In this document: in pieces, positions 15,229-22,229 of the stretch
Layout of the letters: each line of letters starts with the position of its first letter
Numbering within the stretch: the first letter of the stretch is position 1
Assembly (NCBI GenBank): GCA_964530345.1
Contig: CAZGYJ010000030.1
Coordinates: 1 to 22,229 of the forward strand
Source: JALSJK01 sp964530345
Lineage (GTDB): Bacteria > Pseudomonadota > Gammaproteobacteria > Methylococcales > Methylomonadaceae
Length of the DNA: 22,229 nucleotides
Reading direction: 5' to 3'
Notes under the pieces: generated by a model
The model's database searches: none
Told to the model about the DNA's origin: nothing
What the model saw: the letters and a program-made list of their open reading frames with translations, nothing else
Translations under genes and position numbers: made by a program

Positions 15229-16407
15229 CTAAACATCCCCAGTTGCTTGAGGGTGTTGTTTGGCATTGGGCATCAGTAACTTGTTTGCCGCATTGATATA
15301 CGCTTTTGCCGAGGCAATGACGATATCAGTATCAGAACCCATGCCATTTACGATACGGCCCGCTTTTTCCAGACGTACCGTTACCTCGCCTTGAGAATCA
15401 GTGCCGCTGGTAATATTGTTGACTGAATATAGCTGCAAATCAGCGCCAGTTTTAACCAGTGATTCAATGGCTCTTAAACTGGCATCAACAGCGCCGCCAC
15501 CCGTAGCCGAACCGGTTAACTCCTGATCATTAATTCGGATGGTAACTGAAGCCATGGGCGTTTCGCCAGTTTCTGAACACACTTTCAGGGCGACCAGTTT
15601 AATGTGCTCTTCGTTTTCAATGCTGGCATCTGAAACCAGAGCTTGTAAATCTTCATCAAAGATTTCATGTTTTTTATCAGCCAACTGCTTAAAACGAAAA
15701 AAAATGTCATTGAGTTCTTCTTCAGTTTTAAATTCAATTCCCAACTCTGCCATGTGAGTTTTGAAAGCATTGCGGCCTGAATGTTTGCCAAGCACCATTC
15801 GATTGGCAGACCAGCCAACATCTTCAGCACGCATGATTTCATAGGTTTCACGGTTTTTCAATACACCATCCTGATGAATACCTGATTCATGAGCAAAAGC
15901 ATTTGCGCCAACAATGGCTTTATTAGGCTGCACTGGAAATCCNNNNNNNNNNNNNNNNNNNNNNNNNNNNNNNNNNNNNNNNNNNNNNNNNNNNNNNNNN
16001 NNNNNNNNNNNNNNNNNNNNNNNNNNNNNNNNNNNNNNNNNNGCATGATCGATAACTTCATCAGGAGTCATCTGCAGCTTCATTTTCATGTGAATGGGTG
16101 AAGTAGCGATAAAGGTATGAATCCGGGATTGATTGGCATTGGCCAAAGCTTCACCGGCTCTGTCAATATCTCTGTCCAGGGCTCTGGCAAGGCCGCAGAC
16201 GATGCTATCAGAGACAGCATTAGCAACGGATTGTACCGCTTCAAAGTCGCCAGGACTTGCAGCCGGAAAACCGGCTTCGATAACATCCACTTGCAAGCGT
16301 TCAAGTGCTTTGGCAATTCTGACTTTTTCATCACGGGTCATGGATGCGCCAGGGCTTTGTTCGCCATCTCGCAAGGTGGTATCAAAAATAATTAATTTAT
16401 CTTTCAT
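15229..16407 (-). CDS. leuA: 2-Isopropylmalate synthase, interrupted by an assembly gap
   Basis: LeuA condenses acetyl-CoA with 2-oxoisovalerate, the first committed step of leucine synthesis, and is inhibited by leucine. The N-terminal 121 residues include IIFDTTLRDGEQSPGASMT with metal and catalytic residues. The C-terminal 237 residues include HESGIHQDG and the leucine-binding regulatory domain (TGGGAVDASLRAIESL). The middle is lost in 100 N at 15943-16042. The family is about 510-520 residues long, so some 155-160 residues are missing, including the HxH metal-ligand strand. The frame is the same on both sides of the gap. The start at 16407 has GGAG five bases upstream, and a small hairpin can mask it. 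A leucine-rich leader precedes the gene. Confidence 0.95.
   Translation of the reverse strand: MKDKLIIFDTTLRDGEQSPGASMTRDEKVRIAKALERLQVDVIEAGFPAASPGDFEAVQSVANAVSDSIVCGLARALDRDIDRAGEALANANQSRIHTFIATSPIHMKMKLQMTPDEVIDHXXXXXXXXXXXXXXXXXXXXXXXXXXXXXXXXXXGFPVQPNKAIVGANAFAHESGIHQDGVLKNRETYEIMRAEDVGWSANRMVLGKHSGRNAFKTHMAELGIEFKTEEELNDIFFRFKQLADKKHEIFDEDLQALVSDASIENEEHIKLVALKVCSETGETPMASVTIRINDQELTGSATGGGAVDASLRAIESLVKTGADLQLYSVNNITSGTDSQGEVTVRLEKAGRIVNGMGSDTDIVIASAKAYINAANKLLMPNAKQHPQATGDV
15943..16042. other. Scaffold gap inside leuA
   Basis: One hundred N of placeholder length. The protein family requires roughly 470 bases here, so the gap is understated. The two flanks share no sequence. The coding frame continues across it only by the chance that the true length leaves the same remainder as 100 when divided by three. 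Confidence 0.9.
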
Positions 16408-16410
16408 AGA

Positions 16411-16430
16411 AACTCCATGTAGGGAGAGTT
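16411..16430 (-). promoter_or_regulatory. Hairpin masking the leuA ribosome-binding site
   Basis: On the minus strand GGAG, five bases before the leuA ATG, lies in AACTC/GAGTT complementary arms (16411-16415 with 16426-16430). An alternative pairing of GGAG with CTCC at 16423-16426 is also possible. Either would hide the ribosome site. The stem is short, so a role is an inference. Confidence 0.35.
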
Positions 16431-16483
16431 ATCAGCATTAAAAAAACTGACAAAAAAGGTGATTTAGTAGAAGAATATAGAGT

Positions 16484-16511
16484 AAATTGATGCCCGCTAG
16501 GGCAGCAATTT
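16484..16511 (-). promoter_or_regulatory. Attenuator-like hairpin at the end of the leucine leader
   Basis: On the minus strand AAATTGCTGCCC (16511-16500) pairs with GGGCATCAATTT (16495-16484) at 11 of 12 positions around loop TAGC. The last Leu-Leu-Pro-stop codons of the leader lie in the first arm. The same first arm can instead pair with CGGCAATTTT upstream (16577-16568) over ten positions with one G-U. The two structures exclude each other. T-rich but mixed sequence follows; clean T runs come 30-45 bases later (16457-16452, 16446-16440). Confidence 0.5.
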
Positions 16512-16598
16512 TAAAGAAAGGCTGAGTAAAACGCACAACCAAGCAACAACACATTGATGTGTGTTCGAAAATTGCCGAGTTGAAATTTGCGTATTCAT
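16497..16598 (-). CDS. Leucine-rich leader peptide upstream of leuA
   Basis: This is a 33-codon ORF in the 235-bp space between pssA and leuA. Residues 20-33 read WLCVLLSLSLKLLP, then TAG. Seven of the last 13 codons encode leucine, using TTG, TTA, CTC, CTT and CTG. This is the hallmark of leu-operon leader peptides, in which ribosomes stall when charged leucyl-tRNA is short. The ATG at 16598 is the only canonical start before the leucine run. It has no Shine-Dalgarno site and lies about two bases after the predicted transcription start, so it may be read as a leaderless message. Terminal codons fall in a hairpin with a competing upstream partner. The peptide is not expected to have a function of its own. 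The assignment rests on codon content and position. Confidence 0.65.
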   Translation of the reverse strand: MNTQISTRQFSNTHQCVVAWLCVLLSLSLKLLP

Positions 16599-16606
16599 AC
16601 TAAATA

Positions 16607-16635
16607 ACTATACGCTATGAAAACTTAAGCGACAA
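16607..16635 (-). promoter_or_regulatory. Sigma70-like promoter for the leuA unit
   Basis: On the minus strand TTGTCG (16635-16630) and TATAGT (16612-16607) are separated by exactly 17 bases. Transcription should begin near 16600, just before the leader ATG. GCGTAT and ATACGC (16615-16610 and 16594-16589) form a dyad around the start point and could be an operator. Confidence 0.6.
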
Positions 16636-16651
16636 GTAGATTTTAAGTTTT
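16620..16651 (-). terminator. AT-rich hairpin at the pssA stop
   Basis: AAAACTTAA (16651-16643 on the minus strand) pairs perfectly with TTAAGTTTT (16628-16620) around a 14-nt loop. The pssA TAA stop is the end of the first arm. The TTTT ending the second arm is short and the stem has one G-C pair, so it is at best a weak terminator. It overlaps the leuA -35 region. Confidence 0.35.
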
Positions 16652-17383
16652 CCTGTTGCGGCGTTTACGCTTAAGCATAATCAAAGTGACTGCCGGGCCT
16701 GAAATAGCGTATCCTAAAAACAACACAAACAAAATGGTTTGCGGGTGAATCATAATCAGGGAAATGCCCAGCATAATCATGATCGTGGCAACGAACGGAA
16801 CGCGGCCTTTAAAGTCAATTTCTTTGAAGCTGTAATATCGAAAATTACTCACCATTAATAAGCCGGTGCTGATAGTTAATATCAAAGCCAGATATTTTAA
16901 ATCCTCACCGACATAGCCGTATTCAGTACTTACCCAAATAAAACCGGCCAGAATTGCAGCAGCAGAAGGACTCGGAAATCCCTGAAAAAAACGCTTGTCT
17001 TCAGTGCCAACCTGGGTATTGAATCTCGCCAGACGCAAAGCACCGCCAGCGGTATGAACAAACGCTGCAAAAAGGCCAAATTTTCCAAGATTGGTAAATG
17101 CCCATAAATACATAACCAAACCAGGGGCGACGCCAAAGGAGACCATGTCGGAAAGGCTGTCATATTCAACACCAAAAGCACTTTGGGTATTGGTTAAACG
17201 GGCGACACGGCCATCAAGACCATCCAGAATCATGGCTACAAAGATGGCAATGGCCGCTGTTGCGAAACGGCCATTGATTGCAGAGATGATGGCAAAAAAA
17301 CCGGCAAACATTGCGGCAGTGGTGAAAAGATTGGGCAATAGGTAAATACCACGCCGCCGTTTGGTCATATCGGTTTTATTCAT
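16643..17383 (-). CDS. pssA: CDP-diacylglycerol-serine O-phosphatidyltransferase
   Basis: PssA makes phosphatidylserine from CDP-diacylglycerol and serine, leading to phosphatidylethanolamine. The 246-residue integral membrane protein has the CDP-alcohol phosphotransferase motif intact: Asp57-Gly58, Ala61-Arg62, Gly71, Asp75 and Asp79, within DGLDGRVARL...GVEYDSLSD. Several hydrophobic helices follow and the C-terminus is very basic (KRKRRNRKT). This is the integral-membrane (Bacillus/Sinorhizobium type) enzyme, not the soluble E. coli type. It starts 21 bp after pfp with an AT-only upstream stretch and no ribosome site; a second ATG five codons in is possible. A leucine-synthesis gene follows, with its own promoter. 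Confidence 0.95.
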   Translation of the reverse strand: MNKTDMTKRRRGIYLLPNLFTTAAMFAGFFAIISAINGRFATAAIAIFVAMILDGLDGRVARLTNTQSAFGVEYDSLSDMVSFGVAPGLVMYLWAFTNLGKFGLFAAFVHTAGGALRLARFNTQVGTEDKRFFQGFPSPSAAAILAGFIWVSTEYGYVGEDLKYLALILTISTGLLMVSNFRYYSFKEIDFKGRVPFVATIMIMLGISLIMIHPQTILFVLFLGYAISGPAVTLIMLKRKRRNRKT

Positions 17384-17404
17384 TAAAATTAAAATAAATT
17401 TGAG

Positions 17405-18465
17405 TTAATGGCTAACCTCAACTTTTGCACCCTTATTCTGGTCAATTTCTGATAGGGTTTGGGTAAACCAGTCAGTATCAATATCGAAAGGTTTGCCGCC
17501 TTTAATACGAGGAAATTCAATGGCTCTTAAAATATTGTTGTTATCCTCGTCATGGCCAATAACGCCAGGTTCGCGTTTCAGTGCGCATTCAACCGCTAAG
17601 TCGGCACAAGATTTGATCAGGCGGATATCATCGGCATTGGCAACCGAGGCGCGGGCAAAATATCCTGATTTTTGGACCAGGGTTTTTTCTGCTCCAATCA
17701 TTTCAGCAAATTGTTCACCGAACCATTTTCCAGGGTTAACTGCATCCAGTTTAATATGACCAAAAGCATCGCGTGGTACTTCTTCACCTTTGGCTTGCAT
17801 TTCAGCAACAATAGCATCAACGCCAGCGCCTTCTGAAACGAAAATGTTGACACAATCAACTTTATCCATAACGGCTGTTAGCCTTTCAGCTTCTGCTTTC
17901 AGATCAATTTCCATTTCTGGAACAAAAACTGCGTGAACCTCGAAAGCATTTCGATCCAGACCAATTTCAGGAAGCCATTCCTGACGGTCCAGAATTTTGC
18001 GATATTCAACGGCAGTAGCAGCAGTCAACCAGCCGCAGTTACGGCCCATGACTTCATGGATAATCAGCATGCGTGGGTTGGAGTTATTTTCCGCAACAAC
18101 ATTTTTAAAGTATAAAGCGCCTTGCTCGGCTGCCGTCCAGGCGCCCAAAGATTGCTTGATGGGGAAAACATCATTATCAACGGTTTTTGGCAGGCCGATA
18201 ACAGTTAAGCCATAATCATTTTCGGCCAAAAATGCCGCNNNNNNNNNNNNNNNNNNNNNNNNNNNNNNNNNNNNNNNNNNNNNNNNNNNNNNNNNNNNNN
18301 NNNNNNNNNNNNNNNNNNNNNNNNNNNNNNNNNNNNNNGATAACAGATGATTTCAATGCTGGGGTCAATTTCAGTATAACGTTCGATCAGGCTGCCGGTT
18401 GCAGAACTCAGGCATGGCGCCAAGCCACCTGCGGTAAGAATTGCGACTTTTTTTGGTTTGCTCAT
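17405..18465 (-). CDS. pfp: Pyrophosphate-dependent 6-phosphofructokinase, interrupted by a gap
   Basis: Pfp reversibly phosphorylates fructose 6-phosphate with pyrophosphate; in methanotrophs it replaces the ATP enzyme. The N-terminal 42 residues (KVAILTAGGLAPCLSSATGS) and C-terminal 277 residues are present. The substrate motif is LPKTVDNDV, where lysine after proline marks pyrophosphate use (ATP enzymes have glycine). The MGRNCGWL motif binds the sugar phosphate. Between them lie 100 N (18239-18338). The frame on the two sides differs for a 100-base gap: the true length must leave remainder 2 on division by three. About 95-100 residues are missing if the protein is the usual 415 or so. This is not a frameshift in the gene. 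The start at 18465 has no clear ribosome site. pssA follows after 21 bp. Confidence 0.94.
18239..18338. other. Scaffold gap inside pfp
   Basis: One hundred N of placeholder length. Codon phase proves the true length is not 100: 18339 is the first base of a codon and 18238 is also a first base, so the missing length leaves remainder 2 when divided by three. The protein family suggests about 290-300 bases. Confidence 0.92.
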
Positions 18466-18563
18466 GAGATTTACTTAATGAATGTAGTTAAAAAAATGAA
18501 TCAACAAACGCTGTTGTATTGGCTCAAAATTTTAACATATCAAAAATGATTATCTGCTTTTTT

Positions 18564-18614
18564 ATAGTTTCCGCGCTCAAGAACTTGTTTGCTGTGTTCT
18601 TGAGCGTGAACTAT
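18564..18614. repeat. Long inverted repeat between the oxidase gene and pfp
   Basis: CGCTCAAGAAC at 18574-18584 is perfectly complementary to GTTCTTGAGCG at 18596-18606. ATAGTT at 18564-18569 pairs with AACTAT at 18609-18614 beyond a small unequal bulge. The loop is 11 nt. No T tract follows in the direction of either neighbouring (-) gene. It sits in the 187-bp space after the oxidase stop and before the pfp start; the rest of that space shows no assignable feature. Confidence 0.6.
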
Positions 18615-18652
18615 GAGGCAGTTGGATTGCTTGAAAAATTTGATGTGAATAA

Positions 18653-20266
18653 TTATTGAATAAGTAGATCCCGCATCATGCCCATATCTTCATGTTCCAA
18701 ATTATGGCAATGGTACATGAATAAGCCTTTGAAATCATTGAATGGTTTTAATATGGTTACTTTTTCACCCGGCATGACTAGCGCAGTATCTTTCCAGCCG
18801 CTTGAGATAAGGCCTTTTGTGACTGTTGCGTAAGCCGCTTGATGTCGGGAATTTACTTGTCTGTTAATGATCTGGAATTGTTCTCCATGTAAATGCATGG
18901 GGTGGGGCATCGCCATGCCGTTCATGCCATGAAAGCCATTATCAAACTCCATAAGCTGAAGACTGTTAACAGGAATGATTTCATCGGGTCGAATATCATT
19001 CATTTTATATGACCGACCATTCAATAAAGCGGACATATGACGCATCGATAATCGAATTGTCCTTGGATGACCAGGATTTGCCGCATTTGAAACTTGAAGG
19101 GTTGTTATTTTAGTTAATTGCTTTGGTAATATTTCTTTGCCTTGTTCTTTTCGGTCAATACGAACTTTTAATACTGAAAAATCACTTCCATTAGGTATTG
19201 CGCTATTGGACATCATGCCGCCACCCATCATGCCCATACCCATTCTTCGTCTGCCTCCCATGCCGCCCATCATACCCATTCCACCCATCATTCCCATGCC
19301 GCCAGCAGAAAATTCAAGGCTTCTTAAAGATAATTCTGTACCTATAGGTTTGTTACTGAAATCAACCCAAAGTTCAATTCGTTCAGCTGGAGCAAGCATG
19401 ACATAAGGATATGTTTCCGGTTTTTCCAATAAACCACCATCGACCCCAATCACAGTCAGTGGCGTACCGTCATCCCAGGCCAGCTTGTAGATTCTGGAAT
19501 TTGAACCATTTAGAAATCTGAGGCGATAGGGCCGAGTTGCCACTTTGAGAGCAAAATCTGGCTGACCATTAATCATGATCTGATCTCCAAGAAATCCTTG
19601 CATGCGCTGCATCATATTGTTGGCATAGACAAGTTGATTCTGGCGATTAAATGTTCGATCCTGAATAACGATGGGGAGGTCATATTGACCGCTGGGTAAT
19701 CCGAGCGATTGTTCTTCCTGGTCATGCACAATCAATAAGCCAGCGAGTCCCGAATAAACCTGTTTAGCGGTTACGCTATGGGTATGGGCATGATACCAAT
19801 AGGTTCCGGCGCGGTTTAAAATTTCAAACTCATAAACATAGGTTTCTCCATGATTAATGGCATACATTGGATTGCCATCCATTTTCGAAGGCACATGTAG
19901 GCCATGCCAATGTAAAATACTTTCGGCATGCAGGTCATTTTTTAGAAAGATTCTGATTTTTTGACCTTTTTGAAAACGTAAAATTGGACCAAGATAAGTA
20001 TCATTCAAGTTGACAACGGACTGTTTAGGGCCTTTCAGAACTTCGCCATAAATCTTCCAAATTCGAGTTCTGGGGCCATCAAAAATTGGCATCATGATTG
20101 ATTCCATTTTTAACTCAATTTCAACGTCAGGATGAAAATTTTCTGAAGCAGTGCTTTTGACTTTAGAGTCCATTGCCTGCAAGAACCCAGGGAATGCAGC
20201 GGTTGTCAAAGAAAAGCCTGCAAATTTAAGCAGAGTTCGTCGCTTTGCGTTAGTTGTATGTTTCAT
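18653..20266 (-). CDS. Tat-exported, methionine-rich multicopper oxidase (CueO-like)
   Basis: This three-cupredoxin-domain multicopper oxidase of 537 residues probably oxidises Cu(I) or metal/phenolic substrates in the periplasm using O2. The N-terminus has a twin-arginine signal (AKRRTLLKFAGFSL, Arg9-Arg10). All four copper motifs are present: HWHGLH (119-124), WYHAHTH (157-163), HPMHLHGEQF (455-464) and HCHNLEHEDMGM (519-530), with Met530 the likely type 1 axial ligand. Residues 322-352 form a Gly-Met-rich loop of repeated GMM/MGG units with a central RRR; in CueO a Met-rich segment binds Cu(I). The start at 20266 has GGAGGT seven bases upstream; an earlier in-frame codon at 20305 is rejected. 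It stands alone, divergent from dnaQ, with a palindrome upstream. Confidence 0.93.
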   Translation of the reverse strand: MKHTTNAKRRTLLKFAGFSLTTAAFPGFLQAMDSKVKSTASENFHPDVEIELKMESIMMPIFDGPRTRIWKIYGEVLKGPKQSVVNLNDTYLGPILRFQKGQKIRIFLKNDLHAESILHWHGLHVPSKMDGNPMYAINHGETYVYEFEILNRAGTYWYHAHTHSVTAKQVYSGLAGLLIVHDQEEQSLGLPSGQYDLPIVIQDRTFNRQNQLVYANNMMQRMQGFLGDQIMINGQPDFALKVATRPYRLRFLNGSNSRIYKLAWDDGTPLTVIGVDGGLLEKPETYPYVMLAPAERIELWVDFSNKPIGTELSLRSLEFSAGGMGMMGGMGMMGGMGGRRRMGMGMMGGGMMSNSAIPNGSDFSVLKVRIDRKEQGKEILPKQLTKITTLQVSNAANPGHPRTIRLSMRHMSALLNGRSYKMNDIRPDEIIPVNSLQLMEFDNGFHGMNGMAMPHPMHLHGEQFQIINRQVNSRHQAAYATVTKGLISSGWKDTALVMPGEKVTILKPFNDFKGLFMYHCHNLEHEDMGMMRDLLIQ

Positions 20267-20286
20267 TTTGTTACCTCCACAGAAAT

Positions 20287-20317
20287 ATAATAGCAACATT
20301 AACATATTCTAATATGT
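20287..20317 (-). promoter_or_regulatory. Oxidase promoter region with a 16-bp palindrome
   Basis: ACATATT at 20302-20308 and AATATGT at 20311-20317 form a perfect 7-2-7 palindrome. On the minus strand TATTAT at 20292-20287 is a possible -10 box, and the -35 position would fall inside the palindrome without matching consensus. A site there suits a regulator of the oxidase gene, either a repressor or an activator. The regulator is not in the window. Confidence 0.4.
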
Positions 20318-20428
20318 AAGTGTTATTAAATGTTGTCTGTTTAATTTGATAAGAAAAAATAATTTTTTATGTGGCTATCAGCTTGCTTCTATGGGTAAAA
20401 TTACAACAGCTTAGGTTTACAGTGGGGT

Positions 20429-21160
20429 ATGAAAATGAAAAAATCTGATCAAAGACAGATAGTTCTTGATACAGAGACAACAGGATTAAACCCGAAAGAG
20501 GGGCATCGCATTATCGAAATCGGATGTGTGGAGTTAATTAATCGTAGATTAACGGGGCAGCACTTTCATGTGTATTTGAATCCAGATCGTATAATTGATG
20601 AAGGTGCTATTGAAGTGCATGGGATTAGCAACGAATTTCTGGCGGATAAACCTCATTTCAAGGATATTGTAGAAGATTTTGTAAGCTACATCCGTGATGC
20701 AGAATTGATTATTCACAATGCCCCATTTGATGTCGGGTTTATCAATCATGAGTTTGCATTACTGAAAAATGGAGTGGGGACGGTTGAAAAATTTAGTACG
20801 ATCCTTGATACCCTGGAATATGCTAGAAAAAAACATCCTGGTCAAAGAAATAGTCTAGATGCACTTTGCAAACGTTATGGCATAGATAATAGTCATCGTG
20901 ATCTACATGGAGCTTTGCTGGATGCAGAAATACTGGCTGATGTTTATTTGCTGATGACAGGAGGGCAAACATCTTTGTTTGCCGAGGACGAGTTGAGCCA
21001 GGATAATTCAAGTCAGTTGCAGAATAGAAAAATAGCAACTGATCGCCCAAAATTGAAAATAGTGACTTGCTCAGAAGAAGAACTGCGCTTGCATCAACAG
21101 CGAATGGAGGCAATTGATAAGGCAAGTGGGGGTAGTGTGTGGAGCCGGCTTTCTGAATAA
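20429..21160 (+). CDS. dnaQ: DNA polymerase III epsilon subunit (3'-5' proofreading exonuclease)
   Basis: DnaQ proofreads for the replicative polymerase. The 243-residue protein is a DEDDh exonuclease with Asp14 and Glu16 (LDTETTG), Asp101 (NAPFD), and His160 and Asp165 (LHGALLDAE). After the catalytic domain, QTSLF (180-184) matches the beta-clamp binding motif that epsilon uses. The C-terminal tail that contacts the polymerase follows. The ATG at 20429 leaves GGGG only two bases away. The ATG two codons on, at 20435, is seven bases from it and may be the true start. rnhA, a common partner, is not adjacent. The flavin-protein gene follows after 21 bp. Confidence 0.95.
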   Translation: MKMKKSDQRQIVLDTETTGLNPKEGHRIIEIGCVELINRRLTGQHFHVYLNPDRIIDEGAIEVHGISNEFLADKPHFKDIVEDFVSYIRDAELIIHNAPFDVGFINHEFALLKNGVGTVEKFSTILDTLEYARKKHPGQRNSLDALCKRYGIDNSHRDLHGALLDAEILADVYLLMTGGQTSLFAEDELSQDNSSQLQNRKIATDRPKLKIVTCSEEELRLHQQRMEAIDKASGGSVWSRLSE

Positions 21161-21181
21161 TTTACCCGAACTTGATTTTCT

Positions 21182-21685
21182 ATGACGGATTCTAAACAAC
21201 AGTCGTCTTCAGAGCTTTGTAAAGCATACCAATCGTTAATTGCTTCACAAAAAACGCTGTTATTATCAACAGTTACCGAGACCAATCAACCGGAGATAAG
21301 TTATGCGCCTTATGTTCGCGATGAGCAAGGCTCTTTCTATATTTTTATCAGTGAATTAGCAAGTCATACGCGGAATTTACTGAGAAATAAAAATGCATCA
21401 ATCATGTTTATCAAGCCAGAATCTGAAGTTCGTGAATTGTTTGCCCGTGAACGAATCATTTTTAATTGTGATGCTATTGAAATAGCACCTGAGGACGTGG
21501 TTTTTGAACAACAACTAAATTCATTTCATAGAAATTTTGGCGAAATTGTCACTCTTATAAAGTCACTGGCCGACTTTCATTTGTTTGCTTTAAAACCAGT
21601 TTCTGGTCAATATGTTGTGGGCTTTGGCAAAGCTTTTAAAATTAATATGACTGATGGTTCGTTATCAGGGTTAGGTCAAACATAG
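21182..21685 (+). CDS. HutZ/HugZ-like pyridoxamine-phosphate-oxidase-fold protein
   Basis: The 167-residue protein has the split-barrel FMN-binding fold and resembles HutZ/HugZ heme-utilisation proteins. Matching segments are ISYAPYVRDEQGSFYIFISELASHTRNLL, ARERIIFNC, GEIVTLIKSLADFHLFAL and the ending QYVVGFGKAFKI. Its length is like the short HutZ form rather than the longer HugZ. Family members bind heme and take part in its breakdown or storage, but some only bind flavin, and no heme uptake gene is nearby. It follows dnaQ by 21 bp and precedes rlmH by 44 bp, so it is probably read as one unit with them. Exact function is uncertain. Confidence 0.82.
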   Translation: MTDSKQQSSSELCKAYQSLIASQKTLLLSTVTETNQPEISYAPYVRDEQGSFYIFISELASHTRNLLRNKNASIMFIKPESEVRELFARERIIFNCDAIEIAPEDVVFEQQLNSFHRNFGEIVTLIKSLADFHLFALKPVSGQYVVGFGKAFKINMTDGSLSGLGQT

Positions 21686-21729
21686 AATGCAATGGCAGGG
21701 GATTTCTTTTTTGGATGCTAAGGTAGCCC

Positions 21730-22197
21730 ATGCTGATTAATCTGATTTCAGTTGGTACCAAAATGCCGGCGTGGGTGCAGCAAGGTTATAACGAATATGC
21801 TAAGCGTATGCCCCGAGAGTGTGAATTGGTTTTACGTGAAATTGCGCCGGGTAAACGAGGAAAAAATGCGGATATTGCAAGAATAGTACAAGATGAAGGT
21901 CAGCGTATGTTGGCAGCCATTCGGCCTGGAATGCATATTGTAACTTTGGATGTTAAAGGGAAGGGTTGGTCAACAGCAGATCTGTCCAAAGCTATGAAAC
22001 GTTGGCTGGAAAGTGGTCAGCATGTAGCATTGCTAGTTGGTGGCCCAGAAGGGTTGGCTGATTCTGTTCGAAAATCATGTCATGAGTCCTGGAGTCTTTC
22101 AGCAATGACGTTACCACATCCGTTAGTCAGGATTGTCGTTGCAGAACAAATCTATCGGGCCTGGAGTATTTTGAAAAACCATCCTTATCATAGATAG
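21730..22197 (+). CDS. rlmH: 23S rRNA (pseudouridine-1915 N3) methyltransferase
   Basis: RlmH is a SPOUT-class enzyme that methylates pseudouridine 1915 in helix 69 of 23S rRNA on the finished ribosome. The 155-residue protein is of standard length and complete. The SAM knot has GGPEG (104-108), then MTLPHPLVRIVVAEQIYRAW, and ends in the conserved HPYHR. AAGG lies about six bases before the ATG. In many gammaproteobacteria rlmH follows rsfS and precedes mrdA; here rsfS is absent upstream, where the HutZ-like gene lies instead. The 32 bases after its stop reach the window end and show nothing assignable. Confidence 0.97.
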   Translation: MLINLISVGTKMPAWVQQGYNEYAKRMPRECELVLREIAPGKRGKNADIARIVQDEGQRMLAAIRPGMHIVTLDVKGKGWSTADLSKAMKRWLESGQHVALLVGGPEGLADSVRKSCHESWSLSAMTLPHPLVRIVVAEQIYRAWSILKNHPYHR

Positions 22198-22229
22198 ATA
22201 TACCAGCCACGATCAATAACAAGCCTCGC

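Noticed and set aside
17405..18465. Apparent frameshift or split of pfp into two genes
   Set aside because: The phase change falls exactly at the 100-N placeholder and both halves match one enzyme.
19205..19305. Tandem DNA repeat of CAT/CCC triplets
   Set aside because: It is the coding sequence for the Gly-Met loop of the oxidase; no separate repeat element is needed.
1..22229. CRISPR array, tRNA, rRNA, prophage or toxin-antitoxin system
   Set aside because: No regularly spaced repeats, no cloverleaf with conserved arms, and no integrase, capsid or toxin-like ORF was found on either strand.

Overview
The window looks like part of a chromosome from a gammaproteobacterium, most likely a methanotroph of the order Methylococcales. 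Two things support this. The lpoA-yraN-gmhA/diaA-dolP block has the gene order seen in E. coli and Pseudomonas. The phosphofructokinase carries the PKTVDND signature of pyrophosphate-dependent enzymes, which is typical of methanotroph glycolysis. The order-level call is an inference. Base composition is moderately AT-rich and even throughout. Nearly all genes are core housekeeping genes. I see no phage, CRISPR array, toxin-antitoxin pair, rRNA or tRNA.

Layout. Positions 1-357 hold no gene, only a possible mobile-element remnant and a strong orphan terminator. Next are a secreted repeat protein of unknown function (-) and rsmI (-). Divergent from rsmI is the tight envelope operon lpoA-yraN-gmhA-dolP (+). 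A structured inverted-repeat element separates it from a two-gene (-) unit, trpD2-like and a membrane-anchored alpha/beta hydrolase, which overlap by 4 nt. A small DUF4124 secreted protein (+) converges on cyoE (-). Then come a coupled pair of M16 peptidases, one catalytic and one without its zinc site, overlapping rsmD, followed by coaD and a 2[4Fe-4S] ferredoxin (all +).

From 13.96 to 20.27 kb all genes are on the minus strand, reading from high to low coordinates: a Met-rich Tat-exported multicopper oxidase, pfp, pssA, leuA, a family 4 uracil-DNA glycosylase and rimI. Divergent from the oxidase are dnaQ, a HutZ/HugZ-like flavin-binding protein and rlmH (+), which is complete near the right edge.

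The most interesting regulatory feature is upstream of leuA. A sigma70-like promoter (TTGTCG, 17 bp, TATAGT) drives a 33-codon leader ORF whose last 13 codons include seven for leucine. Its end lies in a 12-nt-arm hairpin that has a competing upstream pairing partner. This is a good candidate for translation-coupled attenuation.

Three runs of exactly 100 N are scaffold gaps. The first (13861-13960) is false: the same 55 bases flank it on both sides, so the contigs overlap. The other two interrupt leuA and pfp, where the N length understates what is missing. Several gene ends sit in long, nearly perfect inverted repeats without T tracts (rsmI, cyoE, and near dolP and the oxidase). This is a recurring pattern in the window.
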